From NCBI GenBank assembly GCA_949752795.1, contig OX457056.1, positions 175,546,428 through 175,610,427 on the forward strand: a stretch of 64,000 bases of DNA. The letters are read 5' to 3'. This document shows positions 1-12,392 of the stretch, piece after piece (positions within the stretch are counted from its first letter, which is position 1; every line of letters starts with the position of its first letter). A model generated the notes under the pieces. It made no database searches. It saw only the letters and a program-made list of their open reading frames with translations, and was not told the origin of the DNA. This DNA is from Hyperoodon ampullatus. Its lineage: Eukaryota > Chordata > Mammalia > Artiodactyla > Ziphiidae. The translations under genes were made by a program, and so were the position numbers.

Positions 1-215
1 GCAAATTTATTGTAATATGTTGGCTATATATCCTGTGTTGTACATTATATCCTTGTAATTTATCTATTTTATACCTAGTAGTTTGTACCTCTTAATCCCT
101 CTCACCCATTTTCCCCTTCCCTCCACTCTGGCAACCACCAGTCTGTTCTCTGTATCTGTGAGTTTGTTTCATTTTGTTATATTTGTTTGTTTTATTTTTT
201 AGATTCTACATATAA
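1..215 (-). mobile_element. L1 3'-end fragment (antisense)
   Basis: Pyrimidine-rich sequence with the antisense L1 3' UTR signature, ctctggcaaccaccagt, followed by the tttagattctacatataat boundary that marks the end of ORF2 in artiodactyl L1s. Only the 3' UTR is visible and the element runs off the left edge of the window. No target duplication can be tested. Confidence 0.75.
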
Positions 216-451
216 TTGAAAACAAAGTTTTCCCTCTTTTTATAAAAAGGGGGAAGCATTATGTTATCTTCACATAAATGAAAATGCATCACAAGTCTCA
301 AACTGAATAGAAAGTTCAACCAGTGTATAACTCTCTGGATCCAAGGGTGCCTTATAAACTTGTCAGGTTGCAAGAAAGTTATCTGTAGCACAACACACCA
401 GATCTTGATTGTTCTACACCTCTCCAAAATGTAATCATTAAAATGTAATTA

Positions 452-667
452 GGGTTTCTCTGGTGGCGCAGTGGTTGAGAGTCCGCCTGCCAATGCAAGG
501 GACACAGGTTCATGCCCCAGTCTGGGAAGATCCCTCATGCCACGGAGTGGCTAGGCCCGTGAGCCATGGCTGCTGAGCCTGCACGTCTGGAGCCTGTTCT
601 CCGCAACAGGAGAGGCCACAGCAGTGAGAGGCTCGTGTACCGCGAAAAAAAAAAAAAAAAAAAAAAA
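452..667 (+). mobile_element. CHR-type tRNA-derived SINE, short form
   Basis: Full-length short CHR SINE. It has the tRNA-like head (tggcgcagtggttgagag), a B-box-like ggttcatgcc, the body ending gagaggctcgtgtaccgcg, and an A-run of about 23 bases. Substitutions against sibling copies (gggtttctc for gggcttccc, ggctcgtgt for ggcccgcgt) show moderate age. Only a weak possible duplication (taatta) flanks it. Confidence 0.95.
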
Positions 668-1257
668 CCACTAATTAAAGCCAGGTAATCCAGTTTAAAA
701 TTACAGTGATTTTTTAATGTTAAATCTAAAAGATGCTTAAAAACATGTTGTTACACATTTCCACCTAACACACACATCTAGAACTTGAACTCTCTACTTG
801 GCACTATAAAGTATACTCTAATATTTTCATAAAGCTCTTTGTGCATATAAAATGTACCCAGCAGTGTTCAAGGTATTGGGGATTAAAAATAAAAAATAAT
901 CCCTGCCTTAAAGAGTTCACTGTGTGTAGGGGAGGTAAATTTATAGACAATGAATTTAAAATTGTAAATTGTGAATTTATAACTGTAAAATGCAAACAGT
1001 AAATTAGAAATTGTAGTATATTAAATATTTTAGTGAAATAAATAATAATTTCCCATTATTAATTCTGTTCCTTCTACATAGTAGTTATTGCGCCCATCAC
1101 ATGACTTCCTATTTCTCTTCTCCCAGCCGTGCCCCAAGGTAGATCTTATTATCCACTACAACTAAATTGAGAAAAAATAAATAAATAAGTAGTTAATTTG
1201 ACTTGCTAAGTATGTGATTATGAGATAATAAATGTATGTAAAAATGCAGGATTTTGT
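668..1257. other. AT-rich unique sequence
   Basis: About 590 bases of AT-rich DNA between a CHR SINE and a long L2. No coding potential, RNA gene or recognisable repeat is seen. Confidence 0.6.
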
Positions 1258-2365
1258 CCTCAACCCTCTTTTTTCATTCTTATAGTCTCTCAGTAAATGA
1301 TCTCCTCCATTCCCATGACTTAGAATGCTATCTTTATGTAGATGACTCTCAAATTCATAATATCAAGAGTACCATCCCTCTACACCCCAGATCCATATGC
1401 AATTACATATTTTCACTCCCAAACTTGTCAGTTCAAAGTTGAACACTTGTTCTCTCCTGAAATCTGGAAACTGGATATTTTTCCCTTTCGTTGCCAGTAA
1501 GGGGCTCTGACATCTATCAGTTGCTAATGCCAGAGACTGGAAGTCATCCAAGATTGCTTCTTTTTCCCTACCCAACATTGAATCCATTTAAAGTCTCATT
1601 GGTTCTACTTCCAAAAGTATATTTTGAATCTGTCCCATCTCTACTATCAGCACCAACATCACCCTTGTCCTAGACCACAGTAAAAGCTTTCCTTTCAGTG
1701 TTTCCCTGTTTTCACTCTTCTGCCCTCTCCAGCCCACCTAACCTTCAATCTATTCCCCACACTATAGCCACGATGCTCTTTCTTAACCCATAATTTTGAT
1801 TATATCACTCTTTTGCTTAAAACCTCCATTGTCAGCCTTTGCTACTTGGAATGAAGCCAAACTCTTTTCTATAATCCTAATATGAATGATATGGCCCCTG
1901 CCTACTCCTTCAGCCACCTCTTACACCATCATTCTTATGCTCCAGAGACATTGGCCTTCTTTCAGTTTCTCCTCCATATTAAATGTTTCCTTTTTCAAGA
2001 CGTCCATACACGTTATTACCTCTGCATGTAAATACCTTCACCTGTGCTTTGTATGGCTATTCTCTTCTCAGTGTTGGTCTAAGCTTTCAACATAATCTTC
2101 TTGGAGTGGTTTTCCCTGATTATCTTATCTAAGAAGAATTCTTGCTGACATTTTTAAAATATTACATCTAAACCCTTCCTATCTCTTCAATCAATTTGTA
2201 AATATACATTTCTTTACTTGTTTATTTCCTGTCTTCCCTACTGAAATGTGAGATCCATAAGACCTAAGACTGTCTATTTCATTCATCAAAGTAGATCTAG
2301 AGCCTGTAATAATATCTGGCACATAGTTGATACAAGTATTTGCTAAGTATGAATAAATTAAAAAA
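1258..2365 (+). mobile_element. L2 LINE, long 3' portion
   Basis: Decayed L2 running about 1.1 kb. The 5' half resembles L2 ORF2 (atgtagatgactctcaaattc, gactggaagtcatccaagattg). It is followed by atggcccctgcctactcc and the classic 3' end ctggcacatagttgatacaag, with aataaatt at the terminus. Many indels and stops leave no reading frame. L2 amplified before the placental radiation, so this copy is a very old fossil. Confidence 0.85.
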
Positions 2366-2435
2366 TGAGAATCTTATTGAATACATGAAGGAGGCATGAC
2401 TTCTAAACATTTGAGAAGCAGTCAAATAAAACTGT

Positions 2436-2585
2436 GCCTTTTTAGCTCACTTATAAAATAGGGATAAGAATGACTATCATTCCTAAACTCGTAAGGATAT
2501 AGTAAGTATCATGAGAAAGAAATTGATGTGAAAGTCTGAAAAGTTAAAAGCATTAAATCATTGACTTTTATTATTACTTAATGGT
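2436..2585 (+). mobile_element. MIR SINE fragment
   Basis: The MIR core cttataaaatagggataag is followed by a taaggatatagtaagtatc tail, as in the 3' half of MIR. The 5' tRNA-like head is missing or too diverged to see. Confidence 0.6.
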
Positions 2586-2774
2586 CATCATTTTTATCAC
2601 TGTCATTGTTCTAGATGATATAAATTCTGATTATTAATAACTAGATGTCACCAAATGTTGGTGTCCCTTTTGAAAATCATGTGATAATATTCTAGTACCA
2701 GTGCATACATGAGTTTCCATGTTAATCATAAAACTGACCCAGTATGACTTATAGACTAAAACACTGCCACACCC

Positions 2775-2905
2775 CACTTTCTGCTCACCCTAGCCTTAAT
2801 GTGGAACTTCAGGGAATTTGCTTAGTCTCTGGGGGCCTCAGTTTCCTTATCCATAAAGTGGAGCCTGCCTCTTAGAAAGTGCTCTGTAAATTAACTAATT
2901 AATGA
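2775..2905 (+). mobile_element. MIR SINE fragment
   Basis: Contains the diagnostic MIR stretch ggcctcagtttccttatcc followed by ataaagtggagcctgcctc. It is truncated at both ends. Confidence 0.7.
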
Positions 2906-3399
2906 GGGCAGTCACTAATTGCTGAGAATGAAATTGGGAATGAGGGACAATCTGAATGTTAAGGGCTATTAATTGTAATAAAGCACAAATGTCACTAACT
3001 TACATCTTTCTCCTTTGAGGGACTCAGCCAAATGGATTTGGAGCACTTTTGCAGAAATTCCTATTAGGTCCTTGCATTGAGCTCACAATGTCCCTGGGGT
3101 TTGGGGAGAAGAAATCAATGGTTCACTATAACAGGAGTCCTGCAAGGATAATAATGTATTTCAACCTTCTTTATACATAGCCCTTTGATAATCCACAGAG
3201 GATGCTTGGCAACCAACAGTCAAGATAAAAAGTGTCCTATTTTAGTGATTTTCCTTTTGATCACCAAAACTCCACATTATTGTGACAGTGAGCTAATGCT
3301 CATGATATCCTGTTAATCTGGACCTAGGCAACCCTCAGGAGCTACTTGCTTTCAGGTAGCTTCTTTCTCTCTGATGCCAATTTCATCTTCTGGAAATAC
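2906..3399. other. Unassigned sequence
   Basis: About 490 bases with no recognisable repeat, RNA gene or sustained reading frame. Confidence 0.5.
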
Positions 3400-3705
3400 T
3401 ACATTAAACAAATCACTCCACCACTTAAGGGTCCTCAGTGCTAGTTGCTCTTGTGGATTTCCAAGACATTAAGAAATCAAGCAAACCTTGGTTAGCATTC
3501 AAGGCTCTCCCTGACTTGATTTGGCTCATATTCTGATTCTCTCCTTCAGATGCCCCATGCTGCAGCCAGACTGATCTGAAATTGTTTCCTCATTCCTTCC
3601 TCCTCATGCTGACACTTCTGGGCATTCCATTTTCAGCTAAATAAAACCCTTGCTCTCAAGCCCTCTACAAAGTCTACGCTTGCTGCCCCTCTTGCCTGGA
3701 ATATT
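3400..3705 (+). mobile_element. Probable L2 LINE fragment
   Basis: The run ttcaaggctctccctgac followed later by cttgcctggaatattcttc matches the order of motifs in the L2 3' region. It is strongly diverged. It abuts an L2 in the opposite orientation at 3712, so the two form a head-to-head pair. Confidence 0.5.
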
Positions 3706-3711
3706 CTTCAG

Positions 3712-4345
3712 CAATTCATTCATTCAATTCATGTTTATTGAGCACCTATCATGTATTTTGGACACAGAGCCGTAGAGAAAATAGGCACATTTCTGAACTC
3801 ATGGAGCTTAAATAATGCCAAAGAGAGACATTCAATGAAAAAATAAGAGAAGAATACCTCCTGAGGTAATAAATACTATGAAGATAAATGATATGAGGTA
3901 AGGGGTGTGGCAGAGAGAGATGATTTGGGAGTAGTATGTTGTGTATGGTGGCCACGGAGGGCCTGTCTGTAAGAGGTGAGAACTAAGTGGAGACTTGAAT
4001 AATGTAAGGGGGGGGAAATCTATGAATCTATGTATATATCATGGCAAGAACATAGGGACATTTTGGGGAAAGGGTTCCAAGAAAAGGAAAAGGGAAGGCA
4101 AAGAATCTGCCTTGTTTGAGGAAAAGCCTGGAGTTTCAGAAGCTCTTCAAGCTTCTGAAGTACTTCAAGATGGAATTCCTGTAGGTACTTCAAGATGCAT
4201 GAACTAGGAAGAAGGGATTAGGGACAGAGGTAATGGCAGGGAGTGAGACTTTTACTGCCTAATAGACGTTTTTTTTTCCTGAGGTGGGAAACCATTAGTG
4301 GGTGTTTGGAGAAGAGATGTGACATCTTTTGATGTCACATCAAAT
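3712..4345 (-). mobile_element. L2 LINE, 3' portion (antisense)
   Basis: Begins with the antisense L2 terminus, attcattcattcaattcatg then ttattgagcacctatcatg. It continues through ctcatggagctt and agatgtgacatct, the expected colinear order of the antisense L2 3' region. No reading frame is kept. Confidence 0.8.
4160..4197 (+). repeat. Short direct repeat inside L2
   Basis: The 13-mer gtacttcaagatg occurs at 4160-4172 and again at 4185-4197. The arms agaagc and gcttct just upstream can pair. This looks like a local slippage duplication within the decayed L2. Confidence 0.8.
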
Positions 4346-5559
4346 AGATGTATTTTATAGACCCTCTGATTTTTTCTTCTCTGCTTGATGAGACTACAGT
4401 GCTCTGCTAGCTGGTGCTAGGTGCCTGCTCCCTGCACTACAGTCCAGAAAGCCCTTCCACACAGAAAGCCCTGTAGAGCTCACATCATTTGTTTCCCTCC
4501 TCTGTCCTGCATTGCCTATTTCCAATGCTTCATACATTTTGACCAGTTTTCTTGTTATTTAAAGTAGGAAGGCAGGTCCAGTACCAATTAAGAGGAAACT
4601 CCAAAATTATTTGTGTTATGATTTGAATACTTATAATTATTTTGTTGTCTGCTTTAAAGGAACTGGAAGTGTTGGGAGGAAAATGTTTAAATTACTCAAA
4701 TAATCTAAAAAAACTATGATCCCAAGAGAAGTCTGTAAAAATCATACATTAAGGATTCATTTCTCCTTTCTCTCTGTAGTGGGGAGAGGTACAGCAGATC
4801 ACTTACACATTTATATTTGATTTTACTGTGTGTGACAGCTATTCCAGGAAGGGTCTCCCTCAGCCTTCCTTGTTTAGTGCTGACACTAAAGTGACTTTCA
4901 GATAGCACCCCTTCTGGGAGGCACATTGCCTTCTTTTCTTGTTGACGTGGTCATCGCTGTCTTCCTTGTTGTTATTGCTGTTTTTTGCCTCAATCGTGGA
5001 TCTAGAAATAAATTTTGAATGGAAAGGGATCACAATCTACTAGATGCTAAATCAAATCATGTGTCTAATGCCACCAGTTATCTCAATTAATGTCAGCATC
5101 GACTCATCTGCTAAAAGTACTCTCTCACAAATCCTACTTCTTCTACTCACGTACACACATATATTCTATCTTCAAGCCATTTGTGTTTAGATGGCTTCCT
5201 TCAGTCTACACACTGTTCTTCCTTCAAGACTCAGTGCATGCCCCAAGTCCATCAAATATATTTGCCAATTACTAGTATTTCCTAGCATATACACTTACTG
5301 TCTATCTATTATACACACCTGGCCCTTAGTTATATACTCTACTATGAATTAGGTTAGGTTATATGGTGAATCAACAGCTGTTCACTAACCTTATGGGGTC
5401 CTTGGGATGTTATATGTTTTGTATCTATCACAAGTCTTAAAGGTAGGTTCTCAGTAAATACTTAACAAAAGTTCATCAATATTGTTATGTAATTCCACCA
5501 ATCAGTTGCTCATCATGAATATACAGGAACATTTTTTTTAAAAGGAAGATCATTTGGAA
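4346..5559. other. Unassigned sequence
   Basis: About 1.2 kb with no clear element. Weak L2-like wording occurs near 5200-5280 and 5440-5470 but is too diverged to call. No reading frame above about 70 codons. Confidence 0.45.
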
Positions 5560-5573
5560 AATTAAGGCAAAAG

Positions 5574-5698
5574 GGAATTCCCTGGTAGTCCAAGGGTTAG
5601 GACTCTGTGCTCTCACGGCTGAGGGTCCAGGTTCAACCCCTGATTGGAAAACTAAGATCCCACAAGCTGTGCAGCATGGCCAAAAAAAAAAGGAAAAA
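5574..5698 (+). mobile_element. tRNA-derived SINE, short CHR/Bov-tA-like copy
   Basis: Starts ggaattccctggtagtcc and carries the B-box-like ggttcaacccc and aactaagatcccacaagc. It ends at gcatggcc plus an interrupted A-run. Flanked by a 14-bp target duplication with one mismatch: aattaaggcaaaag at 5560-5573 and aattaagacaaaag at 5699-5712. The body differs from the common CHR copies here and is closer to the older type shared with ruminants. Confidence 0.9.
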
Positions 5699-5712
5699 AA
5701 TTAAGACAAAAG

Positions 5713-6240
5713 ATATGAACCAATAATTCACAGAAGATATATAAATGGCCTATAACCTTGCAAAACTATTTAGCTTTAATAGTAAGCAAAGAAATGCAAA
5801 TCAAAATGGCAATGAATATGTATTTTCAATTTTAAAAATTGGAAAAGATATTTTTAAGTAATAATGTTCAAGGTTAATAAAACTCCAGTGAAAAAAGATC
5901 ATTTTTCAACTACTAGAGGGGATGTAAATTAGCACAACTTTTCTGAAAGTCACTTAGCAATATATATAAATTGCTTAAAACAATCCATACCTTTTTATTC
6001 TTTTATTCCTATGGGAATAATCATAGATTTACCAAAGAAAGGGGTGGTAAAGGATACTATTCATAACATTACTCATAATAGCTCATTAAAACCAAATACA
6101 AACCAATAAAGGAGAGGATAAATAATAGTACATATAATGAGCTTTTTACATTGCCATTAAAAATGATGTTTCAAAGAATATTTAATGACATGCAATATAA
6201 CATGTAGTGAAAAGTCAGGCCAAAATCAATATATAGAAAT
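5713..6240 (+). mobile_element. Old L1 (L1M) 3' end
   Basis: Sense-orientation old L1 3' sequence: cacagaagatatataaatgg, gcaaagaaatgcaaatcaaa, then the ataatagctcattaaaacc block typical of L1M tails. Coding capacity is lost. The CHR SINE at 5574 was inserted at or beside its 5' margin. Confidence 0.65.
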
Positions 6241-6439
6241 GTTAACAATTTTGTTAAGAGTCTACCCATACACTCGAGAAAATAAAAAGAAAAAAAGAAA
6301 TAAAATTAAATGGACTAAATAAAAAAATTAATGAAATGATTCTTTTAAATCCAAATATGTCAGTAATTATATTAAATGGCAATGGATAAAATGCTTTACT
6401 CTTTCTGGATAGGAGTTTCTATTGTGTTATCTTCTGTCA

Positions 6440-6610
6440 TTCTATTAAGTTGTTATTTACTAATTCTTTAAATGGCCACCCTAGAAATTACAACTTGCAT
6501 TCTTGATCTTAAATTAATATTTTTCCTGTCTCTCAAAAAATGCAAGTAATAACACTTTAACTGCACCTTTTGTGCTACTACTATATTTTGGACCCAGTTT
6601 AGGATGTATC
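6440..6610 (-). mobile_element. Old L1/HAL1-type fragment (antisense)
   Basis: The block cattctattaagttgttat, ccctagaaattacaacttgc and tgcaccttttgtgctactac resembles antisense inter-ORF sequence of ancient L1/HAL1 elements. It may belong to the host element at 7490-14830, separated from it by unrecognised sequence. Confidence 0.5.
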
Positions 6611-7489
6611 AGGAGATGTTTAGCAGCCGGTTATCTGGGAAAAAATGTATGCAGAGATACATAAATGAGTTTATTATTGTTTTTCTTGATAAAAAGAATG
6701 TGTAGCACTAAATTTTCAAATAAAAATAAAATGTACAATTTTATCTGTTATAAATTCCATATAGTCAATTGATTCTCACAGAATGCTTACAATGCATTTT
6801 TTTCAAACTCTTGTATCCTTAGTCAAACTATAGCTGAATTTGATAAATACATATAGTTATAACACCAGTGGGCTCATATCTTGGTTACATTAACATGAAT
6901 GATGAAAATGAAACAAGGATAAAGGTCAGAGCTTGACAAACTGACATGAGCTATTTCTTTGCTAAAATGGTTGATAGTTAATCTGCTTTATCAACATTTT
7001 TATCACTTTCTAGACAATTAACAAAAACAATAAATCAAGCCCTGATTTGTAGTATATGCCAATTTTCATGATATAAATACTCCTATGAGAGCCAGCTCCA
7101 AGTTACAGTGTGACATCACTGAATGCATGTTGAAAACAGTTGTGCATTAATACACCATTATGTGGTATTTCCATCATAACATATATAATAGATATAAATA
7201 ATCTCCAGAGCATAGATAAAATGTAGTAAGATAAGGAGTAGGAAGTTATGGAGTTCTGGTTATTTATTACATTTGTTGTTACTAAAACATATTTTACTGG
7301 AATATTATTCAATTTAATTTTTAATAATAGTTAAAATACTGTGTTCAACAACCAAGCTTCAGAATTCCTAAAAACTTAACGTAAGTTCTTGCAAGCCAGT
7401 ACTAACTGACTCCAGCACATCACTGGACTCTCTCTATATATATCTATAGATCTCAATTCCTCAAGACATTATCATTTTAAACAGTTATG
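6611..7489. other. AT-rich unassigned sequence
   Basis: About 880 bases, AT-rich. No repeat, RNA or gene could be supported. It may be an unrecognisable continuation of the neighbouring ancient L1. Confidence 0.4.
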
Positions 7490-7646
7490 CTTATCCACAT
7501 ATTTATCTTTTTCGATAGTTTTTGTTTCTTCCTGAATTATCATGGTTATTATTAGAATTATTTTTCCTCTTCCTGAAGAACTCCCTTTAGTATTTATATC
7601 AGTGAAGGCCAACTGGCAACAAATTTTTGAAGTTTCTATTTTTCTG
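7490..7646 (-). mobile_element. Ancient L1/HAL1-type element, piece 1 of 3
   Basis: Antisense L1-like sequence (cctgaagaactccctttag, aaatttttgaagtttct) that reads on, after removal of two later insertions, into 8151-8192 and then 13621 onward. The colinearity of the three pieces is the main support. Confidence 0.6.
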
Positions 7647-8150
7647 TGTTGTAGGCAGAATAATGGCCACCAAATATGTTCACACTCTAATGCTCAGACC
7701 TGTGAATACATTACAGTATGTTACCTTTCATGACAAAAGGGACTTTGCAAATGTGACTAAGGTTATGTACCTTGAGATGAGAATATTATCCGGAGGTCCA
7801 GTCTAATCACATGCATCTTTAGAAATAGAGAGCCATTCCTAACTTCAGGAAATGAAAAAGATGGCAGTGTGAGAAATCCTAGGTCCACTGTTGCTGATTT
7901 TAAAGATGGAGTAAGAGTCCCACAGACCAAGAAATGGAGGTGACCTCTAGAAGCTTGAAAAGACAAGGAAATGAATTCTCCTCTAGAGTCTCCAGAAGAA
8001 AATTCAACCCTGCCAATGCTTTGATTGTATTCAGTGAGACTGGTGTTGGACTTCCAATCTATACAACTACAACATGATTATAAGTTTGTATTGTTTATGG
8101 GACCAAATTTGTGGTGCTTTGTATTGGCAGCAATAGAATACTAATACAGT
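7647..8150 (+). mobile_element. MLT1-like (ERVL-MaLR) solo LTR
   Basis: About 500 bp. Starts tgttgtaggcagaataatgg and contains caaaagggactttgcaaatg and ctctagaagcttgaaaagac. Ends gaatactaatacag, the usual MaLR LTR terminus. No internal MaLR sequence follows, so it is a solo LTR. It lies within an older antisense L1. No convincing 5-bp duplication survives. Confidence 0.8.
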
Positions 8151-8192
8151 TTGAAATGCCTTTAATTTACCTTCATTTTTGAGGCATGTTTT
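8151..8192 (-). mobile_element. Ancient L1/HAL1-type element, piece 2 of 3
   Basis: Forty-two bases between the MLT1-like LTR and the younger L1, reading aaatgcctttaatttacc and cttcatttttgagg. It ends with the left copy of the target duplication aggcatgtttt (8182-8192). Its continuation is at 13621. Confidence 0.7.
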
Positions 8193-8550
8193 AACATCTT
8201 TATTGGAGTATAATTGCTTTACATTGTTGTGTTAATTGCTGCTGTATAACAAAGTGAATCAGGTATACATATACAAGTACCCCCATATTCCCACCCTCTT
8301 GCATCTCCCTCCCATCCTCCCTATCCCTCCCCTCTAGGTGGTCACAGCACTGAGATAATCTCCCTGTGCTATGCAACTGCTTCTAACTAACTACCTATTT
8401 TACGTTTGATAGTATATATATGTTAATGCCACTCTCTCACTTCGTCCCAGCTTACCTTTCCCTCTCCTCATGTCCTCAAGTCCATTCTCTAGTAGGTCTG
8501 CATCTTTATTCCTGTCCTGCCCCTAGGTTCCTCATGACCTTTTTTTTTTT

Positions 8551-11500
8551 TTAGATTCCACATATATGTGTTAGCATACGGTATTTGTTTTTCTCTTTCT
8601 GACTTACTTCACTCTGTATGACAGACTCTAGGTCCATCCACCTCACTACAAATAACTCAATTTCGTTTCTTTTTATGGCTGAGTAATATTCCATTGTATA
8701 TATATGCCACATCTTCTTTTTCCATTCATCTGTTGATGGGCATTTTGGTTGCTTCCATAACCTGGATATTGTAAACAGTGCTGCAATGAACACTGTGGTA
8801 CATGACTCTTTTTGGATTATGGTTTTCTCAGGGTATATGCCCAGTAGTGGGATTGCTGGTTCATATGGTAGTTCTATTTCTAGATTTTTAAGGAACCTCC
8901 ATACTGTTCTCCATAGTGGCTGTATCAATTTACATTCCCACCAACAGTGCAAAAGGGTTCCTTTGTCTCCACCGCCTCTCCAGCATTTATTTTTTGTAGA
9001 TTTTTTGATAATGGCCATTCTGACCTGTGTGACGTGATACATCATTGTAGTTTTGATTTGCATTTCTCTAATGATTAGTGATGTTGAGCATCCTTTCATG
9101 TGTTTTTTAGCAATCTGTATATCTTCTTTGGAGAAATGTCTATTTAGATCTTCTACCCATTTTTGGATTGGGTTGTTTATTCTTTTTGATATTGAGCTGC
9201 ATAAGCTGCTTGTATATTTTGGAGATTAATCCTTTGTCAGTTACTTCATTTGCAAATATTTTCTCCCTTTCTGACGGTTGTCTTTTTGTCTTGTTTATGG
9301 TTTCCTTTGCTATGCAAAAGCTTTTAAGTTTCATTAGGTCCCATTTGTTTATTTTTGTTTTTATTTCCATTTCTCTAGGAGGTGGATGAAAAAGGATCTT
9401 GCTGTGACTTATGTCATAGAGTGTTCTGCCTATGTTTTCCTCTAAGAGTTTGATAGTTTCTGGCCTTACATTTAGGTCTTTAATCCATTTGGAGTTTATT
9501 TTTGTGTATGGTGTTCAGAAGTGTCCTAATTTCATTCTTTTACATGTAGTTGTTCAGTTTTCCCAGCACCACTTATTGAAGAGGCTGTCTTTTCTCGATT
9601 GTATATTCTTGCCTCCTTTATCAAAGATAAGTTGACCATATGTACATGGGTTTATCTCTGGGCTTTCTATCCTGTTCCATTGATCTATATTTCTGTTTTT
9701 CTGCCAGTATCATACTGCCTTGATTACTGTAGCTTTGTAGTATAGTCTGAAGTCAGGGAGCCTGATTCCTTCTGGTCCATTTTTCTTTCTCAAGATTGCT
9801 TTGGCTATTCGGGGTCTTTTGTGTTTCCATACAAATTGTGAAATTTTTTGTTCTAGTTCTGTGAAAAATGCCATTGGTAGTTTGATAGGGATTGCACTGA
9901 ATCTGTAGATTGCTTTAGGTATTATAGTCATTTTCACAATGTTGATTTCCAATCCAAGAACATAGTATATCTCTCCATCTGTATCATCTTTAATTTCTTT
10001 CATCAGTGTCTTATAGTTTTCTGCATACAGGTCTTTTGTCTCCTTAGGTAAGTTTATTCCTAGGTATTTTATTCTTTTTGTTGCAGTGGTAAATTGGAGT
10101 GTTTCCTTAATTTCTCTTTCACGTTTTTCATCATTAATGTATGGAAATGCAAGAGATTTCTGTGAGTTAATTTTGTATCCTGATACTTTACCAAATTCAT
10201 TGATTAGTTCTAGCACTTTTCTGGTAGCATCTTAAGGATTCTCTATGTACAGTATCATGTCATGTGCTAACAGTGATAGCTTTACTTCTTCTTTTCTGAT
10301 TTGGATTCCTTTTCTTTCTTTTTCTTCTCTGATTGCTGTGGCTAAAACTTCCAAAACTATGTTGAATATCAGCGGTGAGAGTGGACAACCTTGTCTTTTT
10401 CCTGATCTTAGTGGAAATGGTTTCAGTTTTTGACCACTGAGAATGATGTTGGCTGTGGGTTTGTCATATGCGGCCTTTATTATGTTGAGGTAATTTCCCT
10501 CTATGCCTACTTTCTGGAGGGTTTCTATCATAAATATGTGTTGAATTTTGTTCAAAGCCTTTTCTGCATCTATTGAGATTATCATATGGTTTTTCTCCTT
10601 CAATTTGTTAATATGGTGTATCACATTGATTGATTTGTGTATATTGAAGAATCCTTGCATTCCTGGGATAAATCCTGCTTGATCATGGTGCATGAACCTT
10701 TTAATGTGCTGCTGGATTCTGTTTGCTAGTATCTTATCGAGGATTTTTGCATCTATGTGATATTGGCCTGTAGTTTTCTTTTTTTTGTGATATCTTTGTC
10801 TGGTTTTGGTATCAGGGTGATTGTGGCCTCGTAGAATGAGTTTGGGAGTGTCCTCTCTCTGCTATATTCTGGAAGATTTTGAGAAGGATAGGTGTTAACT
10901 CTTCACTAAATATTTGACAGAGTTCACCTGTGAAGCCATCTTGTCCTGGGATTTTGTTTGTTGGAAGATTTTTAATCACAGTTTCAATTTCAGTGCTTGT
11001 GATTCGTCTGTTTATATTTTCTATTTCTTCCTTGTTCTGTCTTGGAAGGTTGTGCTTTTCTAAAAGTTTGTCCATTTCTTCCAGGTTGTCCATTTTATTG
11101 GCATATAGTTGCTTGTAGTAACCTCTCATGATCCTTTGTATTTCTGCAGTGTCAGTTGTTACTTCTTTTTCATTTCTAATTCTGTTGATTTGAGTCTTCT
11201 CCCTTTTTTTCTTGATGAGTGTGCCTAATGGCAATTTTGTTTATCTTTTCAAAGAACCAGTGTTTAGTTTTTTTGATCTTTGTTATTGTTTCCTTCATTT
11301 CTTTTTCATTTATTTCTGATCTGATCTTTATGATTTCTTTCCTTCAGCTAACTTTGGGGGTTTTTTGTTCTTCTTTCTGTAATTGCTTTAGGTATAGGGT
11401 TAGGTTGATTTGAGATGTTTCTTGTTTTTTGAGATAGGATTGTATTGCTATAAACTTCCCTCTTAGAACTGCTTTTGCTGAATCGCATAGGTTTTGGGTC

Positions 11501-12334
11501 ATTGTTTTTTCATTGTCATTTATTTCTAGGTATTTTTTGATTTCTTCAGTGATCTCTTGGTTATTTATCAGTGTATTGTTTAGCCTCCATGTGTTCGTAT
11601 TTTTTACAGATGTTTTTCCTGTAATTGATGTCTAGTTTCATAGTGTTGTGGTCAGAAAAGATCCTTGATATGATTTCAATTTCCTTAAATTTACCAAGGC
11701 TTGATTTGTGACCTAAAATGTGATCTATCCTGGAGAATGTTCAATGAGCTCTTGAGAATATAGTGTATTCTGTTGTTCTTGGATGGAATGTCCTTTAAAT
11801 ATCAATTAAGTCCATCTAGTTTAATGTATCATTTAAAGCTTGTGTTTGCTTACTTATTTTCATTTTGGTTGATTTGTCCATTGGTGAACATGGGGTGTTA
11901 AAGTCCCCTACTATTATTGTGTTACTGTCGATTTCCCCTTTTATGGCTGTTAGCATTTGCCTTATGTATTGAGGTTCTCCTATGTTGGTTGCATAAATGT
12001 TTACAGTTGTTATATTTTCTTCTTGGATTGATCCCTTGATCATTATGTAGTGTCCTTCTTTGTCTCCTGTAGTAGTCTTTATTTTAAAGTCTACTTTGTC
12101 TGATACAAGAATTGCAACTCCAGCTTTCTTTTGAGTTCCATTTGCATGAAATATCTTTTTCCATTCCCTCACTTTCATTCTGTATGTGCCCCTAGGTCTG
12201 AAGTGGGTCTCTTGTAGACAGCATATGTATGGGTCTTATTTTTGTGTCTATTCAGCCAGTCTATGTCTTTTGTTTGGAGCATTTAATCCATTTATATTTA
12301 AGGTAATTATTGATATGTATGTTGTTACTACCAT
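8551..12334 (-). pseudogene. L1 ORF2 (endonuclease-reverse transcriptase), decayed
   Basis: Reading right to left, the start MVVTTYISIITLNINGLNAP lies at 12334 and the stop taa at 8551-8553, giving about 1,261 codon positions, close to the normal ORF2p length. Two in-frame stops fall within the first 35 codons. The endonuclease domain is at 11816-12178 (GDFNTPCSPMDKS). The pre-RT region with GQDGFTGE is near 10930-10970. The RT core is at 10232-10693 ([14 protein letters not shown]). The catalytic FADD motif has become LAHD (near 10256-10270), which would abolish polymerase activity. The cysteine-rich C-terminus ([17 protein letters not shown]) is in 8551-9099. Breaks lie between these blocks. 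A functional product is excluded. Confidence 0.95.
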
Positions 12335-12392
12335 TTTCTTAATTGTCTTGGGTTTGTTATTGTAGATCTTTTCCTTCTCTTGTGTATCCTGC

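Noticed and set aside
452..667. tRNA gene candidates in SINE heads
   Set aside because: A- and B-box-like words occur because the SINE derives from a tRNA. The cloverleaf is not kept and the downstream body is SINE.
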